From Streptomyces shenzhenensis (GTDB lineage Bacteria; Actinomycetota; Actinomycetes; Streptomycetales; Streptomycetaceae), in contig NZ_JAJONF010000003.1 in assembly GCF_021462265.1 (NCBI RefSeq), positions 186,001 through 250,000 of the forward strand: a stretch of 64,000 nt of DNA, written 5' to 3'. The position numbers were made by a program, and so were the translations under genes. Each line of letters opens with the position of its first letter. Position 1 is the first letter of the stretch. A model generated the notes under the pieces. It searched no databases. It was given only the letters and a program-made list of their open reading frames with translations, and had not been told where the DNA came from. Shown here piece after piece: positions 26,277 to 36,256 of the stretch.

Positions 26277-26286
26277 TGTCTTCCTC

Positions 26287-26313
26287 CTGGCACTCTCACT
26301 CAATGAGTGCTAA
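26287..26313. promoter_or_regulatory. CIRCE element (HrcA operator)
   Basis: CTGGCACTC-N9-GAGTGCTAA: the right arm is a perfect CIRCE half site, the left arm matches 7 of 9, and the spacer is exactly 9. It starts 11 bp upstream of the zinc-ribbon gene on the minus strand and overlaps its Shine-Dalgarno. Confidence 0.88.
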
Positions 26314-26343
26314 CGACGGTCCATAGTGACGTATTCCTGAGGA

Positions 26344-27636
26344 TCAGTCCACCGTCACGGGCACGCGGTGACCGACGCCACGTGCGACCGTACGGTTCCG
26401 GGGCCGGCCGGACAGCCGTGAACGCAGTGCCAGAAGGGTCACCAGGGCCAGCACGGTGCCGGCCATCGGCACCAGGAATCCGGCGCCGCCCCACAGGCGG
26501 TCCTCCAACTGTCCGGCGACCGTGACCGCGGCCGCCTGGCCGAGTGCCACCGCGCCGGTCAGCCAGGTGAACGCCTCCGTGCGGGCGCCGGCCGGGACCA
26601 GGCTCTCGACCAGCGTGTAGCCGGTGATCAGGGCGGGCGCGATGCACATGCCGACCAGCAGGCCGAGACCGGCCAGGACGAGTACCGAGTGGGACGTCCA
26701 CAGCGCCGACGCGGTCACCGCGAGCGCCGCGTAGCCGACGAGCAGGCGCCGGTGCGGGGCGGCCTTCCAGGCGAGCGTGCCGCAGACGACGCCCGAGAGC
26801 ATGTTGCCCGCGGCGAAGGTGCCGTACAGGACGCCGTTCAGGCCGGGCTCGCCGATCGACTCGGTGAACGCGGCGAGGGAGACCTGCATGCCGCCGAAGA
26901 CGGATCCGATGCCCAGGAAGGCCGCGATCAGCACGCGTACACCCGCCACGCGGAGCGCCGAGGGGTGCCGCACGCGCGCGTGGGCGGTACCCGTCACCTG
27001 GGGCTGGGTGCTCCTGCGCGCGGCGAACAGCAGGCCGCCGGCCAGGGTGAGCGCGGCCTCCGTGACCAGGCCGGCGGCCGGGGCGACGGTGGTGCACAGG
27101 GTGGTCGCGAGCAGCGGGCCGACCACGAAGGTGAGCTCGTCGGTGACGGACTCGAAGGCGGCCGCGGTGGACAGCAGAGGGGAGTCCTGGAGCCGCACGC
27201 CCCACCGGGCGCGCACCATGGGCCCGATCTGCGGCACCGAGGCGCCGGTCGGCACCGCCGCCGCGAACAGGGCCCACAGGGGCGCGTGCGCCAGCGCGAG
27301 CGCCGTCAGGGCGAGACCCGACAACGTGTGCACGAGCACGCCGGGGACCAGCACCGCGCGCTGCCCGTGGCGGTCGGCCAGACGCCCGCTGTAGGGCGCG
27401 AACAGCGCCATGGAGACACCGGTGACGGCCGCGGCGGCTCCCGCGACGCCGTAGGAGCCGGTGGTGTGCCGCACGAGCAGCACGATGGAGATGGTGAGCA
27501 TCGCGAACGGCTGGCGCGCCGCGAAACCGGGGAGCAGGAACGTCCAGGCGCCGCGGGTGCGCAGCAGCTGTCCGTATCCCGGGCGGGACGGCGCCGCCGG
27601 GTTCCCGGACGGCTCGGTGGTGACCGTGGATGCCAC
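26344..27636 (-). CDS. MFS transporter
   Basis: A 430-residue major facilitator protein with 12 hydrophobic segments. The motif-A loop is seen as APYSGRLADRHGQRAVL after helix 2. The central loop is short (ARRSTQPQVTGTAHARVRHPSALR). This matches the common actinobacterial group of 12-helix carriers of unknown substrate. The stop is 67 bp before the CIRCE-controlled gene on the same strand, but the CIRCE and a separate leader argue for independent control. Confidence 0.88.
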   Translation of the reverse strand: MASTVTTEPSGNPAAPSRPGYGQLLRTRGAWTFLLPGFAARQPFAMLTISIVLLVRHTTGSYGVAGAAAAVTGVSMALFAPYSGRLADRHGQRAVLVPGVLVHTLSGLALTALALAHAPLWALFAAAVPTGASVPQIGPMVRARWGVRLQDSPLLSTAAAFESVTDELTFVVGPLLATTLCTTVAPAAGLVTEAALTLAGGLLFAARRSTQPQVTGTAHARVRHPSALRVAGVRVLIAAFLGIGSVFGGMQVSLAAFTESIGEPGLNGVLYGTFAAGNMLSGVVCGTLAWKAAPHRRLLVGYAALAVTASALWTSHSVLVLAGLGLLVGMCIAPALITGYTLVESLVPAGARTEAFTWLTGAVALGQAAAVTVAGQLEDRLWGGAGFLVPMAGTVLALVTLLALRSRLSGRPRNRTVARGVGHRVPVTVD

Positions 27637-27905
27637 GGCCCGTGCCTTTCTGCCGCCTGGTAGCGCGCCCGTGCGGGGGGCGCCGAGAGCTGTCCTCTTG
27701 CGCGGAACTGCGGTAGATACCGGCGTCCCCTGCGAGGAGTGATCCGGCCGCCATACGGTCGCGCCAGCCCTGCGTCAGGCAGAGTTGGTTCGATCAAGGT
27801 GCCTTCATCGTACAGGGGTGAAGGCTCGGTACGCCTGTGAAAACGAGCACCGCCGGGCCCGTTCGCCTGGGATTGGTCGGGGTGTGAACCGCCCGAAACG
27901 TGCTC

Positions 27906-29447
27906 TTAACGTACGCCCCGCGCGCGCCCCGGTCGCGACTTCGGTTCCGCGTCGGCCGTCCCGTTCGTGCCCAGCCAGCCCGCCAGCTTGCCCCCGTGGC
28001 CGACCGCGCGCAGCCGCCGTTCCGCGGCGTCCCGCACCGGGTCGGTGGCGACCACGAGGAGTTCGTCCCCGCGCCGCAGCACCGTCGCGGGCAGCGGAAC
28101 AAACGATTTTCCTTCGCGGACGACCAGGGTGACGGCGGCCCCGGCGGGCAGCCGCAGCTCGTTGATCTCCACGCCGTGCATCCGGGACCCCTCGGGGATC
28201 GAGACGGACAGCAGGTGTCCGCGCAGCCGCTCCAGGGGCGCGGACTCGATGCCGAGGTCGGCGGCCTCCGGGCCCTCGCCGAGCCGCAGTGTGCGGGCCA
28301 GCCAGGGCAGGGTCGGCCCCTGGACGAGGGTGTAGACCACGACCAGGACGAAGACGATGTTGAAGATCCGGTGGCTGGTGTCGACGCCGTTCACCATGGG
28401 GATCGTCGCCAGGATGATGGGCACGGCGCCGCGCAGGCCGGCCCAGGACATCAGGGTCTGCTCCGGCCAGGGCACCCGGAAGGGCGCGAGGCTGACGACC
28501 ACGCTCACGGGGCGCGCCACCATGGTGAGCACCAGCCCGATGACGACGGCGGGGATGATGTCGTCGCCGAGCTCGTGCGGGGTGACCAGCAGGCCGAGCA
28601 GGACGAACATGCCGATCTGGGCGATCCAGCCGAGCCCCTCGGCGAAGCCGCGGGTGGCGGGCCAGTGCGGCAGCTTGGCGTTGCCGAGCATCATGGCGGC
28701 CAGGTAGACCGCGAGGAAGCCGCTGCCGTGCGCCAGCGCGCCGGCCGCGTACGCCGTGACCGCGATGGCCATCACGGCGATCGGGTAGAGGCCGGAGGCG
28801 GGCAGGGCGACGCGCCTGAGGCCCCAGGAGCCGAGCCAGCCGACCGCGAGGCCGGTGCCGGCGCCGATGGCCAGCTCCATGGCGATCTCGCCCACCAGGA
28901 CGTACCAGTGCTCGACCGGTCCCGCGGTGGAGAGGGCGACGACCAGGATGACCACCGGGGCGTCGTTGAAACCGGACTCCGCCTCCAGGGTGCCCGTCAC
29001 CCGCGCGGGCAGCGGAATGCGCCGGAGCACCGAGAAGACCGCCGCCGCGTCCGTCGAGGACACCACCGCGCCGATGACGAACGCCTGCCGCCATTCCAGC
29101 CCGACCAGGTAGTGCGCGCCCGCCGCGGTGACGCCGACGCTCACCCCGACCCCGGCCAGGGCCAGCGTGGAGGCGGACGCCAGGACGGGGCGGACCTCCT
29201 TCCACTTCGTGCCGAGGCCGCCCTCGGCCAGGATCACGACCAGGGCCGCGTAGCCGATGACCTGGGTCAGTTCGGCGTTGGCGAAGTGGATGCCGCCGAT
29301 GCCGTCCTGGCCCATGAGGACACCGATCCCCAGGTACACGAGCAGGCTGGGGAGCCCGCTGCGCGAGGAGATCCGGACGGCCGCGACGGCGACGAGCAGG
29401 ACCACGGAGCAGAGGAGCAGGAGCTGGTTGAGGTGGTGGACAGTCAG
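27906..29447 (-). CDS. CPA1-type potassium(sodium)/proton antiporter with TrkA_C domain
   Basis: A 513-residue antiporter of the NhaP2/CvrA kind. About 12-13 membrane helices (residues 5-390) include the ion-site region GAVVSSTDAAAVFSVLR and ESGFNDAPVVILV, and the motif SWAGLRGAVPIILATIP. A cytoplasmic C-terminal TrkA_C-like domain (about 430-500, MHGVEINELRLPAGAAVTLVVREG) may bind nucleotide. I place the start at the CTG at 29447, giving (L/M)TVHHLNQLLLL, because AAGGAAGGGA sits 7 bases before it and I recall relatives beginning TVHHLNQ. The next upstream start (GTG 29519) would add a basic, unlikely 24-residue leader. Confidence 0.86.
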   Translation of the reverse strand: MTVHHLNQLLLLCSVVLLVAVAAVRISSRSGLPSLLVYLGIGVLMGQDGIGGIHFANAELTQVIGYAALVVILAEGGLGTKWKEVRPVLASASTLALAGVGVSVGVTAAGAHYLVGLEWRQAFVIGAVVSSTDAAAVFSVLRRIPLPARVTGTLEAESGFNDAPVVILVVALSTAGPVEHWYVLVGEIAMELAIGAGTGLAVGWLGSWGLRRVALPASGLYPIAVMAIAVTAYAAGALAHGSGFLAVYLAAMMLGNAKLPHWPATRGFAEGLGWIAQIGMFVLLGLLVTPHELGDDIIPAVVIGLVLTMVARPVSVVVSLAPFRVPWPEQTLMSWAGLRGAVPIILATIPMVNGVDTSHRIFNIVFVLVVVYTLVQGPTLPWLARTLRLGEGPEAADLGIESAPLERLRGHLLSVSIPEGSRMHGVEINELRLPAGAAVTLVVREGKSFVPLPATVLRRGDELLVVATDPVRDAAERRLRAVGHGGKLAGWLGTNGTADAEPKSRPGRARGVR

Positions 29448-29716
29448 CGGCGGTTCCCTTCCTTGGCTCGCGCGCGGGCGGCGCGGAAGCGCACGTACAC
29501 AGGACCGAGAGTGCGGCACTCCGCACCCAAGTACTTCGTTACCTTACCTAACTCTTGACGCTTTCTTGACGCTTGCCGAGGCAAGATCGAACGCCCGTGC
29601 CTGCCGGTTCCCCACTCCGCGTCAAGTGGCGTGGGGCCCTGCGCCTATGGTTGCTCCAGCGCTCAGTCAAAAGCACATGCCCGTCTGCCGCTCGCGTTAG
29701 GACAGCAAGGACAGCG

Positions 29717-32476
29717 ATGCCCCCCAACACCACCGCCACAACGGGTGACAAGCCTGGCAAGTCCGGCAGGAAGAAGGGGCGCAGAGCCCGGCTGATCGTG
29801 CTCGTGCTCGTCCTGGCCGTCCTCGGTGGCGTCTTCTACGGGGCGTACTGGTCGGTCAGCACGGTCCGCGCGTCCCTGCCGCAGACCAAGGGTTCGATCA
29901 CGCTCGACGGCCTCGCCGGACCCGTGACCGTCAAGCGCGACGGCTACGGCATCCCGCAGATCTACGCCTCGACAGACGAGGACCTGTTCATGGCGCAGGG
30001 CTACGTCCAGGCGCAGGACCGGTTCTACGAGATGGACGTGCGGCGCCACATGACCGCGGGGCGGCTGTCCGAGATGTTCGGCAAGAGCCAGGTGAAGGCC
30101 GACGAATTCCTGCGCACCCTGGGCTGGGACCGGGTCGCGAAGGAGGAGTACGACACCAAGCTGTCGGCCGCCACGAAGAAGTACCTCCAGGCGTACTCCA
30201 AGGGGGTCAACGCCTACCTCCAGGGCAAGAACGGCAAGGACATCTCCCTGGAGTACGCCGCCCTCGGGTTCGTCAACGACTACAAGCCCGAGCAGTGGAC
30301 CCCCGTCGACTCGGTCTCCTGGCTGAAGGCGATGGCCTGGGACCTGCGCGGCAACATGCAGGACGAGATCGACCGCGCCCTGATGACCAGCCGCCTCGGC
30401 CCGCAGCAGATCAAGGACCTCTACCCGGACTACCCGTACAGCCGCAACAAGGCGATCGTCCAGCAGGGCCAGTACGACGAGGTCACCAAGACGTTCCAGA
30501 GCGGCTCCACGAGCGGCTCCGGGTCCTCGACGACCACGGGTGGCTCATCGGCCACCTCGTCCGCCGGTTCGGCGCTCACGAGCCAGCTGGAGGGCCTCTA
30601 CAACGTCCTGGACGGCGTTCCCACGGCCGTCGGCGTGAACGGCCAGGGCATCGGCTCCAACTCCTGGGTCGTCGGGGGCGATTACACCATCACCGGCAAA
30701 CCGCTGCTCGCCAACGACCCGCACCTGTCGGCGTCACTGCCGTCCGTCTGGTACCAGATGGGCCTGCACTGCACCACGATCTCCAGCAAGTGCCAGTACG
30801 ACGTCACCGGCTACACCTTCGCCGGCATGCCGGGCGTGATAATCGGCCACAACGCGGACATCGCCTGGGGCATGACCAACTCCGGTGTCGACGTCACCGA
30901 CCTCTACCTGGAGAAGCTCTCCGGCGACGGCTACCTGTACGACGGCAAGACCAAGCCCTTCACGACCCGCACGGAGACCGTCAAGGTGGCCGGCGGCGCG
31001 TCCAAGGAGATCGTCATACGCCAGACCGCCGACGGCATGCCGCTGCTGTCCGACCGCGACGACGAACTCGTCCAGGTCGGCAAGAAGGCCACCGTCGACA
31101 CCGCCGCCCCCGACCGCGGCGACGGCTACGGCATCGCCCTGAGATGGACCGCCCTGGACCCGGGCACCACCATGGACGCCGTCTTCGCCCTCGACAAGGC
31201 GTCCGACTGGGACTCCTTCCGCCAGGCGGCCGCCCAGTTCGACGTGCCCTCGCAGAACCTGATCTACGCCGACACCAAGAACAACATCGGCTACACGCTG
31301 CCCGGCAAGATCCCCACGCGCTCGTCGGCCGACGACGGGTCCATCCCGGCACCGGGCTGGGACTCCAAGTACAAGTGGACCGGCTTCATCAAGCAGGACG
31401 AACTGCCCTACGAGTACAACCCGAAGCGGGGCTACATCGTCACCGCCAACCAGGCCGTGATCGACAAGGACAAGTACCCCTACACGCTCACCACGGACTG
31501 GGGCTACGGCACCCGCAGCCAGCGCATCACCGACCTGATCGAGTCGAAGATCAAGGACGGCGGCAAGATCTCCACCGACGACATGCGCCAGATGCAGACG
31601 GACACCAGCAGTGAGATCGCCAAGCTGCTGGTGCCCAGGCTGCTGAAGATCAACCTTGACGACAAGGACGTGCGCGCGGCGCAGAAACTCCTTGAGGGCT
31701 GGGACTACACCCAGGACGCGGACTCCGCGGCCGCGGCGTACTTCAACGCGGTCTGGCGCAACATCCTCAAGCTCGCCTTCGGCAACAAGCTGCCCAAGGA
31801 ACTGCGCGTCAAGGGCCAGTGCCTGTGGGTGGACAAGGTCGACAGCACCGGTCCGGTGGACGAGGACACCAAGGTGCGCGAGTGCGGCGAGCGCGACGCC
31901 GACCAGGCCCAGCCGGACGGCGGCGACCGCTGGTTCGAGGTGGTCCGCAACCTCATGGAGAAGCCGAACAGCGACTGGTGGAAGACGCCGGCCGGAGTGG
32001 GCGACCGCAACAAGGCCGACAACATGGACGAGCTGTTCAAGCGCGCCATGATCGACGCCCGCTGGGAGCTGACCGCCAAGCTCGGCAAGGACATCGACAC
32101 CTGGAGCTGGGGCCGGCTGCACCGCCTGTTCCTGAAGAACCAGACCCTCGGCACCGACGGCCCGGGCATCGTCCAGTACATCCTCAACCGCGGCCCCTGG
32201 AAGCTCAGCGGCGGCGAGGCCACGGTCGACGCGACCGGCTGGAACGCGGCCGGCGGCTACGGCGTCGTGTGGGTCCCCTCCATGCGGATGGTCGTCAACC
32301 TCGACGACCTGGACAAATCCAAGTGGATCAACCTCACCGGAGCCTCCGGTCACGCCTTCAGCGCCCACTACACCGACCAGACGGGCAAGTGGGCCGACGG
32401 CGAACTGCTCCCGTGGTCGTTCTCGGACAAGGCGGTCGACAAGGGCACCAGCGACACCCTCGTCCTCAAGCCCTGA
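29717..32476 (+). CDS. penicillin acylase family (Ntn) hydrolase
   Basis: A 919-residue precursor. A basic cytoplasmic start and one membrane helix (about 24-46, LIVLVLVLAVLGGVFYGAYW) are followed by the alpha-chain region, a Ser/Thr/Gly linker (about 258-285) and the autocleavage point at GIGSNSWVV. Ser314 would become the N-terminal nucleophile of the beta chain, which includes GYTFAGMPGVIIGHNADIAWGMTN and NLIYADTKNNIGYTLPGKIP. Family members hydrolyse acyl amides: penicillins, acyl-homoserine lactones or cyclic lipopeptides. A membrane-held, outward-facing form is common in Streptomyces; the substrate is unknown. ATG with AGGA upstream. Confidence 0.9.
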   Translation: MPPNTTATTGDKPGKSGRKKGRRARLIVLVLVLAVLGGVFYGAYWSVSTVRASLPQTKGSITLDGLAGPVTVKRDGYGIPQIYASTDEDLFMAQGYVQAQDRFYEMDVRRHMTAGRLSEMFGKSQVKADEFLRTLGWDRVAKEEYDTKLSAATKKYLQAYSKGVNAYLQGKNGKDISLEYAALGFVNDYKPEQWTPVDSVSWLKAMAWDLRGNMQDEIDRALMTSRLGPQQIKDLYPDYPYSRNKAIVQQGQYDEVTKTFQSGSTSGSGSSTTTGGSSATSSAGSALTSQLEGLYNVLDGVPTAVGVNGQGIGSNSWVVGGDYTITGKPLLANDPHLSASLPSVWYQMGLHCTTISSKCQYDVTGYTFAGMPGVIIGHNADIAWGMTNSGVDVTDLYLEKLSGDGYLYDGKTKPFTTRTETVKVAGGASKEIVIRQTADGMPLLSDRDDELVQVGKKATVDTAAPDRGDGYGIALRWTALDPGTTMDAVFALDKASDWDSFRQAAAQFDVPSQNLIYADTKNNIGYTLPGKIPTRSSADDGSIPAPGWDSKYKWTGFIKQDELPYEYNPKRGYIVTANQAVIDKDKYPYTLTTDWGYGTRSQRITDLIESKIKDGGKISTDDMRQMQTDTSSEIAKLLVPRLLKINLDDKDVRAAQKLLEGWDYTQDADSAAAAYFNAVWRNILKLAFGNKLPKELRVKGQCLWVDKVDSTGPVDEDTKVRECGERDADQAQPDGGDRWFEVVRNLMEKPNSDWWKTPAGVGDRNKADNMDELFKRAMIDARWELTAKLGKDIDTWSWGRLHRLFLKNQTLGTDGPGIVQYILNRGPWKLSGGEATVDATGWNAAGGYGVVWVPSMRMVVNLDDLDKSKWINLTGASGHAFSAHYTDQTGKWADGELLPWSFSDKAVDKGTSDTLVLKP

Positions 32477-32510
32477 GCCGAAAGCCCTGAGCCGAGGGGC
32501 ATCCACAGGT

Positions 32511-32546
32511 GAAACGGCCCTCCACGCGCGCGTGGAGGGCCGTTTC
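32511..32546. terminator. 36-bp perfect palindrome between convergent genes
   Basis: The left arm GAAACGGCCCTCCACGCG (32511-32528) equals the reverse complement of the right arm without any mismatch. It is placed between the stops of two convergent genes, so it acts as a terminator for either strand (reads GAAAC on the left and GTTTC on the right). Confidence 0.85.
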
Positions 32547-32565
32547 CGCTTCCTGCGGGAGCCCT

Positions 32566-33186
32566 TCAGGGACTCGTGAACCGGCGCACCCCCGACGGCG
32601 TCACCACCGCCTGCACCGGCCGGTCGTGCGCCTGGGCGGGCACCCGCTCGACCACCTCCGTGTCGTACAGCAGCACCACGAGCGCCGGGCGCGCGTCCAC
32701 GCGCTCCAGGCGCGCCAGCACCCGGTCGTACGACCCTCCGCCGCGCCCCAGGCGCATCCCGCGCGCGTCCACCGCGAGCCCCGGCAGCAGCACCACGTCG
32801 GCGCCGAGCACGGCGTCCGGCCCAAAGCGTTCACCGGAGGGTTCGAGCAACGCCATCTTCCCGCCGTGCCGGACGCGGGCGAGGGAGCCCTCCCCGGCGT
32901 ACGCCCCCCAGTCCAGATCATGGTCCGGCAGGAGCGCCGGGAGCAGGACGCGCACCCCCCGCGCGAGCAGCGCGTCCAGCAGCGTGAGCGTGCCGGGCTC
33001 GTTCTCGACGGAGACGTACGCCGCCACCGTGCGCGCACCCGCCAGCTCGGGCAGCTCCAGCGCGTGCTCGGCCAGCGCGTCGGCCGCCTCCCTGACGACA
33101 TCGGTCGTCAACCTGTTCCTCACCCCGAGGATTTCTCGGCGCAACATCCGCTTGCCAGTCTCGGCGTCAGGTCCACCGTGCTCCAC
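32566..33186 (-). CDS. 5-formyltetrahydrofolate cyclo-ligase
   Basis: A 206-residue enzyme that uses ATP to turn 5-formyl-THF into 5,10-methenyl-THF, rescuing folate that would otherwise stall. Visible: LRREILGVRNRL at the start, VAAYVSVENEPGT (about 50), LLPGLAVDARGMRLGRGGGSYDRVL (about 130-155) holding the ATP/substrate loop, and the end VQAVVTPSGVRRF. GTG start with GGAG 5 bases upstream. Divergent from galU with a gap of 93 bp. The Rv0992c-Rv0993 pair in M. tuberculosis is arranged the same way. Confidence 0.9.
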   Translation of the reverse strand: MEHGGPDAETGKRMLRREILGVRNRLTTDVVREAADALAEHALELPELAGARTVAAYVSVENEPGTLTLLDALLARGVRVLLPALLPDHDLDWGAYAGEGSLARVRHGGKMALLEPSGERFGPDAVLGADVVLLPGLAVDARGMRLGRGGGSYDRVLARLERVDARPALVVLLYDTEVVERVPAQAHDRPVQAVVTPSGVRRFTSP

Positions 33187-33279
33187 AGGTCGCTCCGCAC
33201 CCTTCCTAATCAGTCCATATGCGTGCCTATTACCCGGAGCCTCAGATTCTCCGCAAAGGCACCGGATAAGGTGGCGGGC

Positions 33280-34191
33280 ATGACTCAGTCGCACCCCAGG
33301 ATCAGCAAGGCTGTCATTCCCGCGGCAGGCCTCGGCACCCGGTTCCTGCCGGCCACCAAGGCCACTCCCAAGGAGATGCTGCCGGTCGTCGACAAGCCGG
33401 CGATCCAGTACGTGGTCGAGGAGGCCGTGTCGGCGGGGCTCGACGACGTTCTCATGATCACCGGACGCAACAAGCGTCCGCTGGAAGACCACTTCGACCG
33501 CAACTACGAACTGGAGTCGGCACTCCAGAAGAAGGGCGACGCGGGCCGACTCGCCAAGGTGCAGGAGTCCAGCGACCTGGCCACGATGCACTACGTGCGC
33601 CAGGGCGATCCCAGGGGCCTCGGGCACGCCGTGCTGTGCGCGGCCCCGCACGTGGGCGACGAGCCCTTCGCCGTCCTGCTCGGCGACGACCTGATCGACC
33701 CGCGCGACCCCCTGCTCCAGCGCATGATCGAGGTCCAGGAGCGGCACGGCGGCAGCGTGATCGCGCTCATGGAGGTCGACCCCGAGCAGATCCACATCTA
33801 CGGCTGCGCGGCCGTGGAGACCACCGCCGACAGCGACGTCGTCAAGGTGACCGGCCTGGTCGAGAAGCCGGATGCGGCGGACGCCCCGTCCGGCTACGCG
33901 GTGATCGGCCGCTACGTCCTCGACCCGCACGTCTTCGGCATACTGCGGCGCACCGAGCCCGGCCGCGGCGGCGAGATCCAGCTCACCGACGCCCTCCAGC
34001 AGCTCGCCCAGGACGAAAAGGTTGGCGGCCCCGTGCACGGCGTCGTCTTCAAGGGCCGCCGCTATGACACCGGCGACCGCGGCGACTATCTGCGTGCCAT
34101 TGTCAGGCTCGCGTGCGAACGTGAAGACCTGGGCCCGGACTTCCGGACCTGGCTTCGCAGTTACGTAGCCGAGGAGATGCAGCAGAGTTGA
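33280..34191 (+). CDS. galU: UTP-glucose-1-phosphate uridylyltransferase
   Basis: A 303-residue nucleotidyltransferase making UDP-glucose from UTP and glucose 1-phosphate for cell-wall glycans, trehalose and other glycosides. N-terminal nucleotide loop: [39 protein letters not shown]. Further GalU marks are GLGHAVLCA, the metal-binding LLGDDLI, and [14 protein letters not shown] near the end. ATG with GGTGGCGGG upstream. The stop overlaps the TTG start of moeA/glp. Confidence 0.95.
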   Translation: MTQSHPRISKAVIPAAGLGTRFLPATKATPKEMLPVVDKPAIQYVVEEAVSAGLDDVLMITGRNKRPLEDHFDRNYELESALQKKGDAGRLAKVQESSDLATMHYVRQGDPRGLGHAVLCAAPHVGDEPFAVLLGDDLIDPRDPLLQRMIEVQERHGGSVIALMEVDPEQIHIYGCAAVETTADSDVVKVTGLVEKPDAADAPSGYAVIGRYVLDPHVFGILRRTEPGRGGEIQLTDALQQLAQDEKVGGPVHGVVFKGRRYDTGDRGDYLRAIVRLACEREDLGPDFRTWLRSYVAEEMQQS

Positions 34192-35510
34192 GCAGCGCCG
34201 CGACCCGCACCGCCGGCCCGGACCACCTGTGGTCGGTGGACGAGCACCTGGAGGACATCCTCACCACCGTCCGCCCCCTGGACCCCATCGAGCTGCAACT
34301 CCTCGATGCCCAGGGCTGCGTCCTGGTCGACGACGTCATGGTGCCGCTGTCGCTGCCGCCGTTCGACAACAGTTCCATGGACGGCTACGCGGTACGGGTC
34401 GCGGATGTGGCGGGCGCGAGCGAGGAGTTCCCGGCCGTCCTGGAGGTCGTCGGGGACGTCGCGGCGGGCGCGGCCGAGCTGACCCCCGTGGGCCCCGGCC
34501 AGGCGGCCCGCATCATGACCGGCGCCCCGCTGCCGCCCGGCGCCGAGACCGTCGTCCCCGTGGAGTGGACCGACGGCGGGCTCGGCGAAGGACCGGTGGC
34601 GGGGATGCGGGCGCGCAGCCTCGCCCCCGAGGGCGCCGAGGGGCACGTGCGCGTGCACCGGCCGGCCGAGGCACGCGCGCACGTACGCGCGGCGGGCAGC
34701 GACGTGAAGGCCGGCGACCTCGCCCTCAAGGCCGGCACCCTCCTCGGCCCGCCGCAGATCGCGCTGCTCGCCGCGATCGGCCGCGGCACCGTACGCGTGC
34801 GCCCGCGCCCGCGCGTGGTCGTCGTGTCCACCGGCAGCGAACTCGTCCAGCCCGGCGAGGGACTCGGCAGCGGGCAGATCTACGACTCCAACAGCTTCGC
34901 CCTCACCGCCGCCGCCCGGGACGCGGGCGCCATCGCCTACCGGGTGGGCGCCGTCGTCGACGACGCCGAGACCCTCCGCGCCACCATCGAGGACCAGCTC
35001 GTCCGCGCCGACCTGCTGGTCACCACCGGCGGGGTCAGCGTGGGGGCGTACGACGTCGTCAAGGAGGCGCTGGCGCACGTCGGGGACGAGGACGAGCCGG
35101 GCGCCGGCATCGACTTCCGCAAGCTCGCCATGCAGCCCGGCAAGCCCCAGGGCTTCGGCTCCATCGGCCCCGACCACACGCCCCTGCTCGCGCTTCCGGG
35201 CAACCCCGTGTCGTCGTACGTCTCCTTCGAGCTGTTCGTCCGCCCCGCCATCCGCACCCTGATGGGCCTGGACGACGTGCACCGGCCCCGCACCACCGCG
35301 ACCCTCAGGGCCGACAGGACACTGGGTTCGCCCAAGGGGCGCAGGCAGTTCCTGCGCGGGGCGTACGCCGACGGCGAGGTGACCGCCGTGGGCGGCGCCG
35401 GCTCGCACCTGGTCGCGGCGCTGGCACACGCCGACGCGCTGATCGTCGTACCCGAGGACGTGGAGTACGTCGAGCCCGGTACGGACGTCGAGGTCGTCCT
35501 GCTCGGCTAG
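34188..35510 (+). CDS. moeA: gephyrin-like molybdotransferase (MoeA/Glp)
   Basis: A 440-residue MoeA-family protein that inserts molybdate into molybdopterin-AMP. Domains in order: linker/N-terminal part with [16 protein letters not shown] (about 50-65), lyre domain with [18 protein letters not shown] (about 105), MoCF domain with [11 protein letters not shown] ... [10 protein letters not shown] and [19 protein letters not shown] (about 265-290), then [12 protein letters not shown] and a beta-barrel end. TTG start overlapping the galU stop. In Corynebacterium the gephyrin-like Glp encoded in this setting binds FtsZ and a membrane receptor GlpR; the receptor homologue lies 2.2 kb downstream here. 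A double role in cofactor synthesis and division is inference. Confidence 0.92.
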   Translation: MSSAATRTAGPDHLWSVDEHLEDILTTVRPLDPIELQLLDAQGCVLVDDVMVPLSLPPFDNSSMDGYAVRVADVAGASEEFPAVLEVVGDVAAGAAELTPVGPGQAARIMTGAPLPPGAETVVPVEWTDGGLGEGPVAGMRARSLAPEGAEGHVRVHRPAEARAHVRAAGSDVKAGDLALKAGTLLGPPQIALLAAIGRGTVRVRPRPRVVVVSTGSELVQPGEGLGSGQIYDSNSFALTAAARDAGAIAYRVGAVVDDAETLRATIEDQLVRADLLVTTGGVSVGAYDVVKEALAHVGDEDEPGAGIDFRKLAMQPGKPQGFGSIGPDHTPLLALPGNPVSSYVSFELFVRPAIRTLMGLDDVHRPRTTATLRADRTLGSPKGRRQFLRGAYADGEVTAVGGAGSHLVAALAHADALIVVPEDVEYVEPGTDVEVVLLG

Positions 35511-35531
35511 CGGGTGTCCCGTCCGGCGGGC

Positions 35532-35651
35532 GTCCGCCAGCCGGTCCTGCCGCGCCCGCGTATCTGTCCGCCAGCCGGTCCTGCCGCGCCCGCGTATCTG
35601 TCCGCCGGGCGTTCTGCCGCGCCCGCGTATCCGTCCGCCGGACGTCCTGCC
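35532..35651. repeat. 34-bp tandem repeat between moeA/glp and moaC
   Basis: Three consecutive units starting GTCCGCCAGCCGGTCCTGCC at 35532, 35566 and 35600 (34, 34 and 33 bp, ending GCGCCCGCGTATC) are followed by a partial fourth. The first two are identical. The tract is non-coding. Confidence 0.9.
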
Positions 35652-35743
35652 CGCTGGTGCGGGCCGTCTTGGCGGTAGCGTGTCGCGCACAGCAGGCCCG
35701 AGCGCCGCACCGCGACGGGCCAGGACCGGGAGCGCCACACAGC

Positions 35744-36256
35744 ATGACTGAGCCCTTCCGGGGGGAGACCCCCGGACCCTCCGTGCCAGACCGACTGACG
35801 CACCTCGACGACGCGGGCGCCGCCCGCATGGTCGACGTGTCCGGCAAGGACGTGACCGCGCGCACCGCCCGCGCGAGCGGACGTGTCCTCGTCTCGCCCC
35901 GCGTGGTCGAACTGCTGCGCGGCGAGGGCGTTCCGAAGGGCGACGCCCTCGCCACCGCGCGCATCGCCGGGATCATGGGCGCCAAACGCACCCCGGACCT
36001 CATTCCGCTGTGTCACCCTCTGGCCCTGTCCGGTGTGAAACTGGATCTGTCGGTCGCGGACGACGCGGTGGAGATCCTGGCCACGGTGCGGACGACGGAC
36101 CGCACGGGTGTCGAGATGGAGGCCCTCACCGCGGTCTCCGTCGCGGCGCTCACCGTGATCGACATGGTCAAGGCGGTCGACAAGGGAGCGGTCATCACGG
36201 ACGTACGCGTGGAGGAGAAGACGGGCGGAAAGTCGGGCGACTGGAGCAGAGCGTGA
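35744..36256 (+). CDS. moaC: cyclic pyranopterin monophosphate synthase accessory protein MoaC
   Basis: A 170-residue MoaC that, with MoaA, turns the GTP-derived intermediate into cyclic pyranopterin monophosphate. Typical strings: [18 protein letters not shown] (about 29-46), [22 protein letters not shown] (with the active region PLCHPL), [27 protein letters not shown] (about 122-148), and Lys-rich KTGGKSG at the end. The first 20 residues are an acidic extension. The stop overlaps the mog start (GTGA). Confidence 0.95.
   Translation: MTEPFRGETPGPSVPDRLTHLDDAGAARMVDVSGKDVTARTARASGRVLVSPRVVELLRGEGVPKGDALATARIAGIMGAKRTPDLIPLCHPLALSGVKLDLSVADDAVEILATVRTTDRTGVEMEALTAVSVAALTVIDMVKAVDKGAVITDVRVEEKTGGKSGDWSRA

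Noticed and set aside
35532..35651. CRISPR-like array
   Set aside because: Units are contiguous without unique spacers and there are no cas genes.
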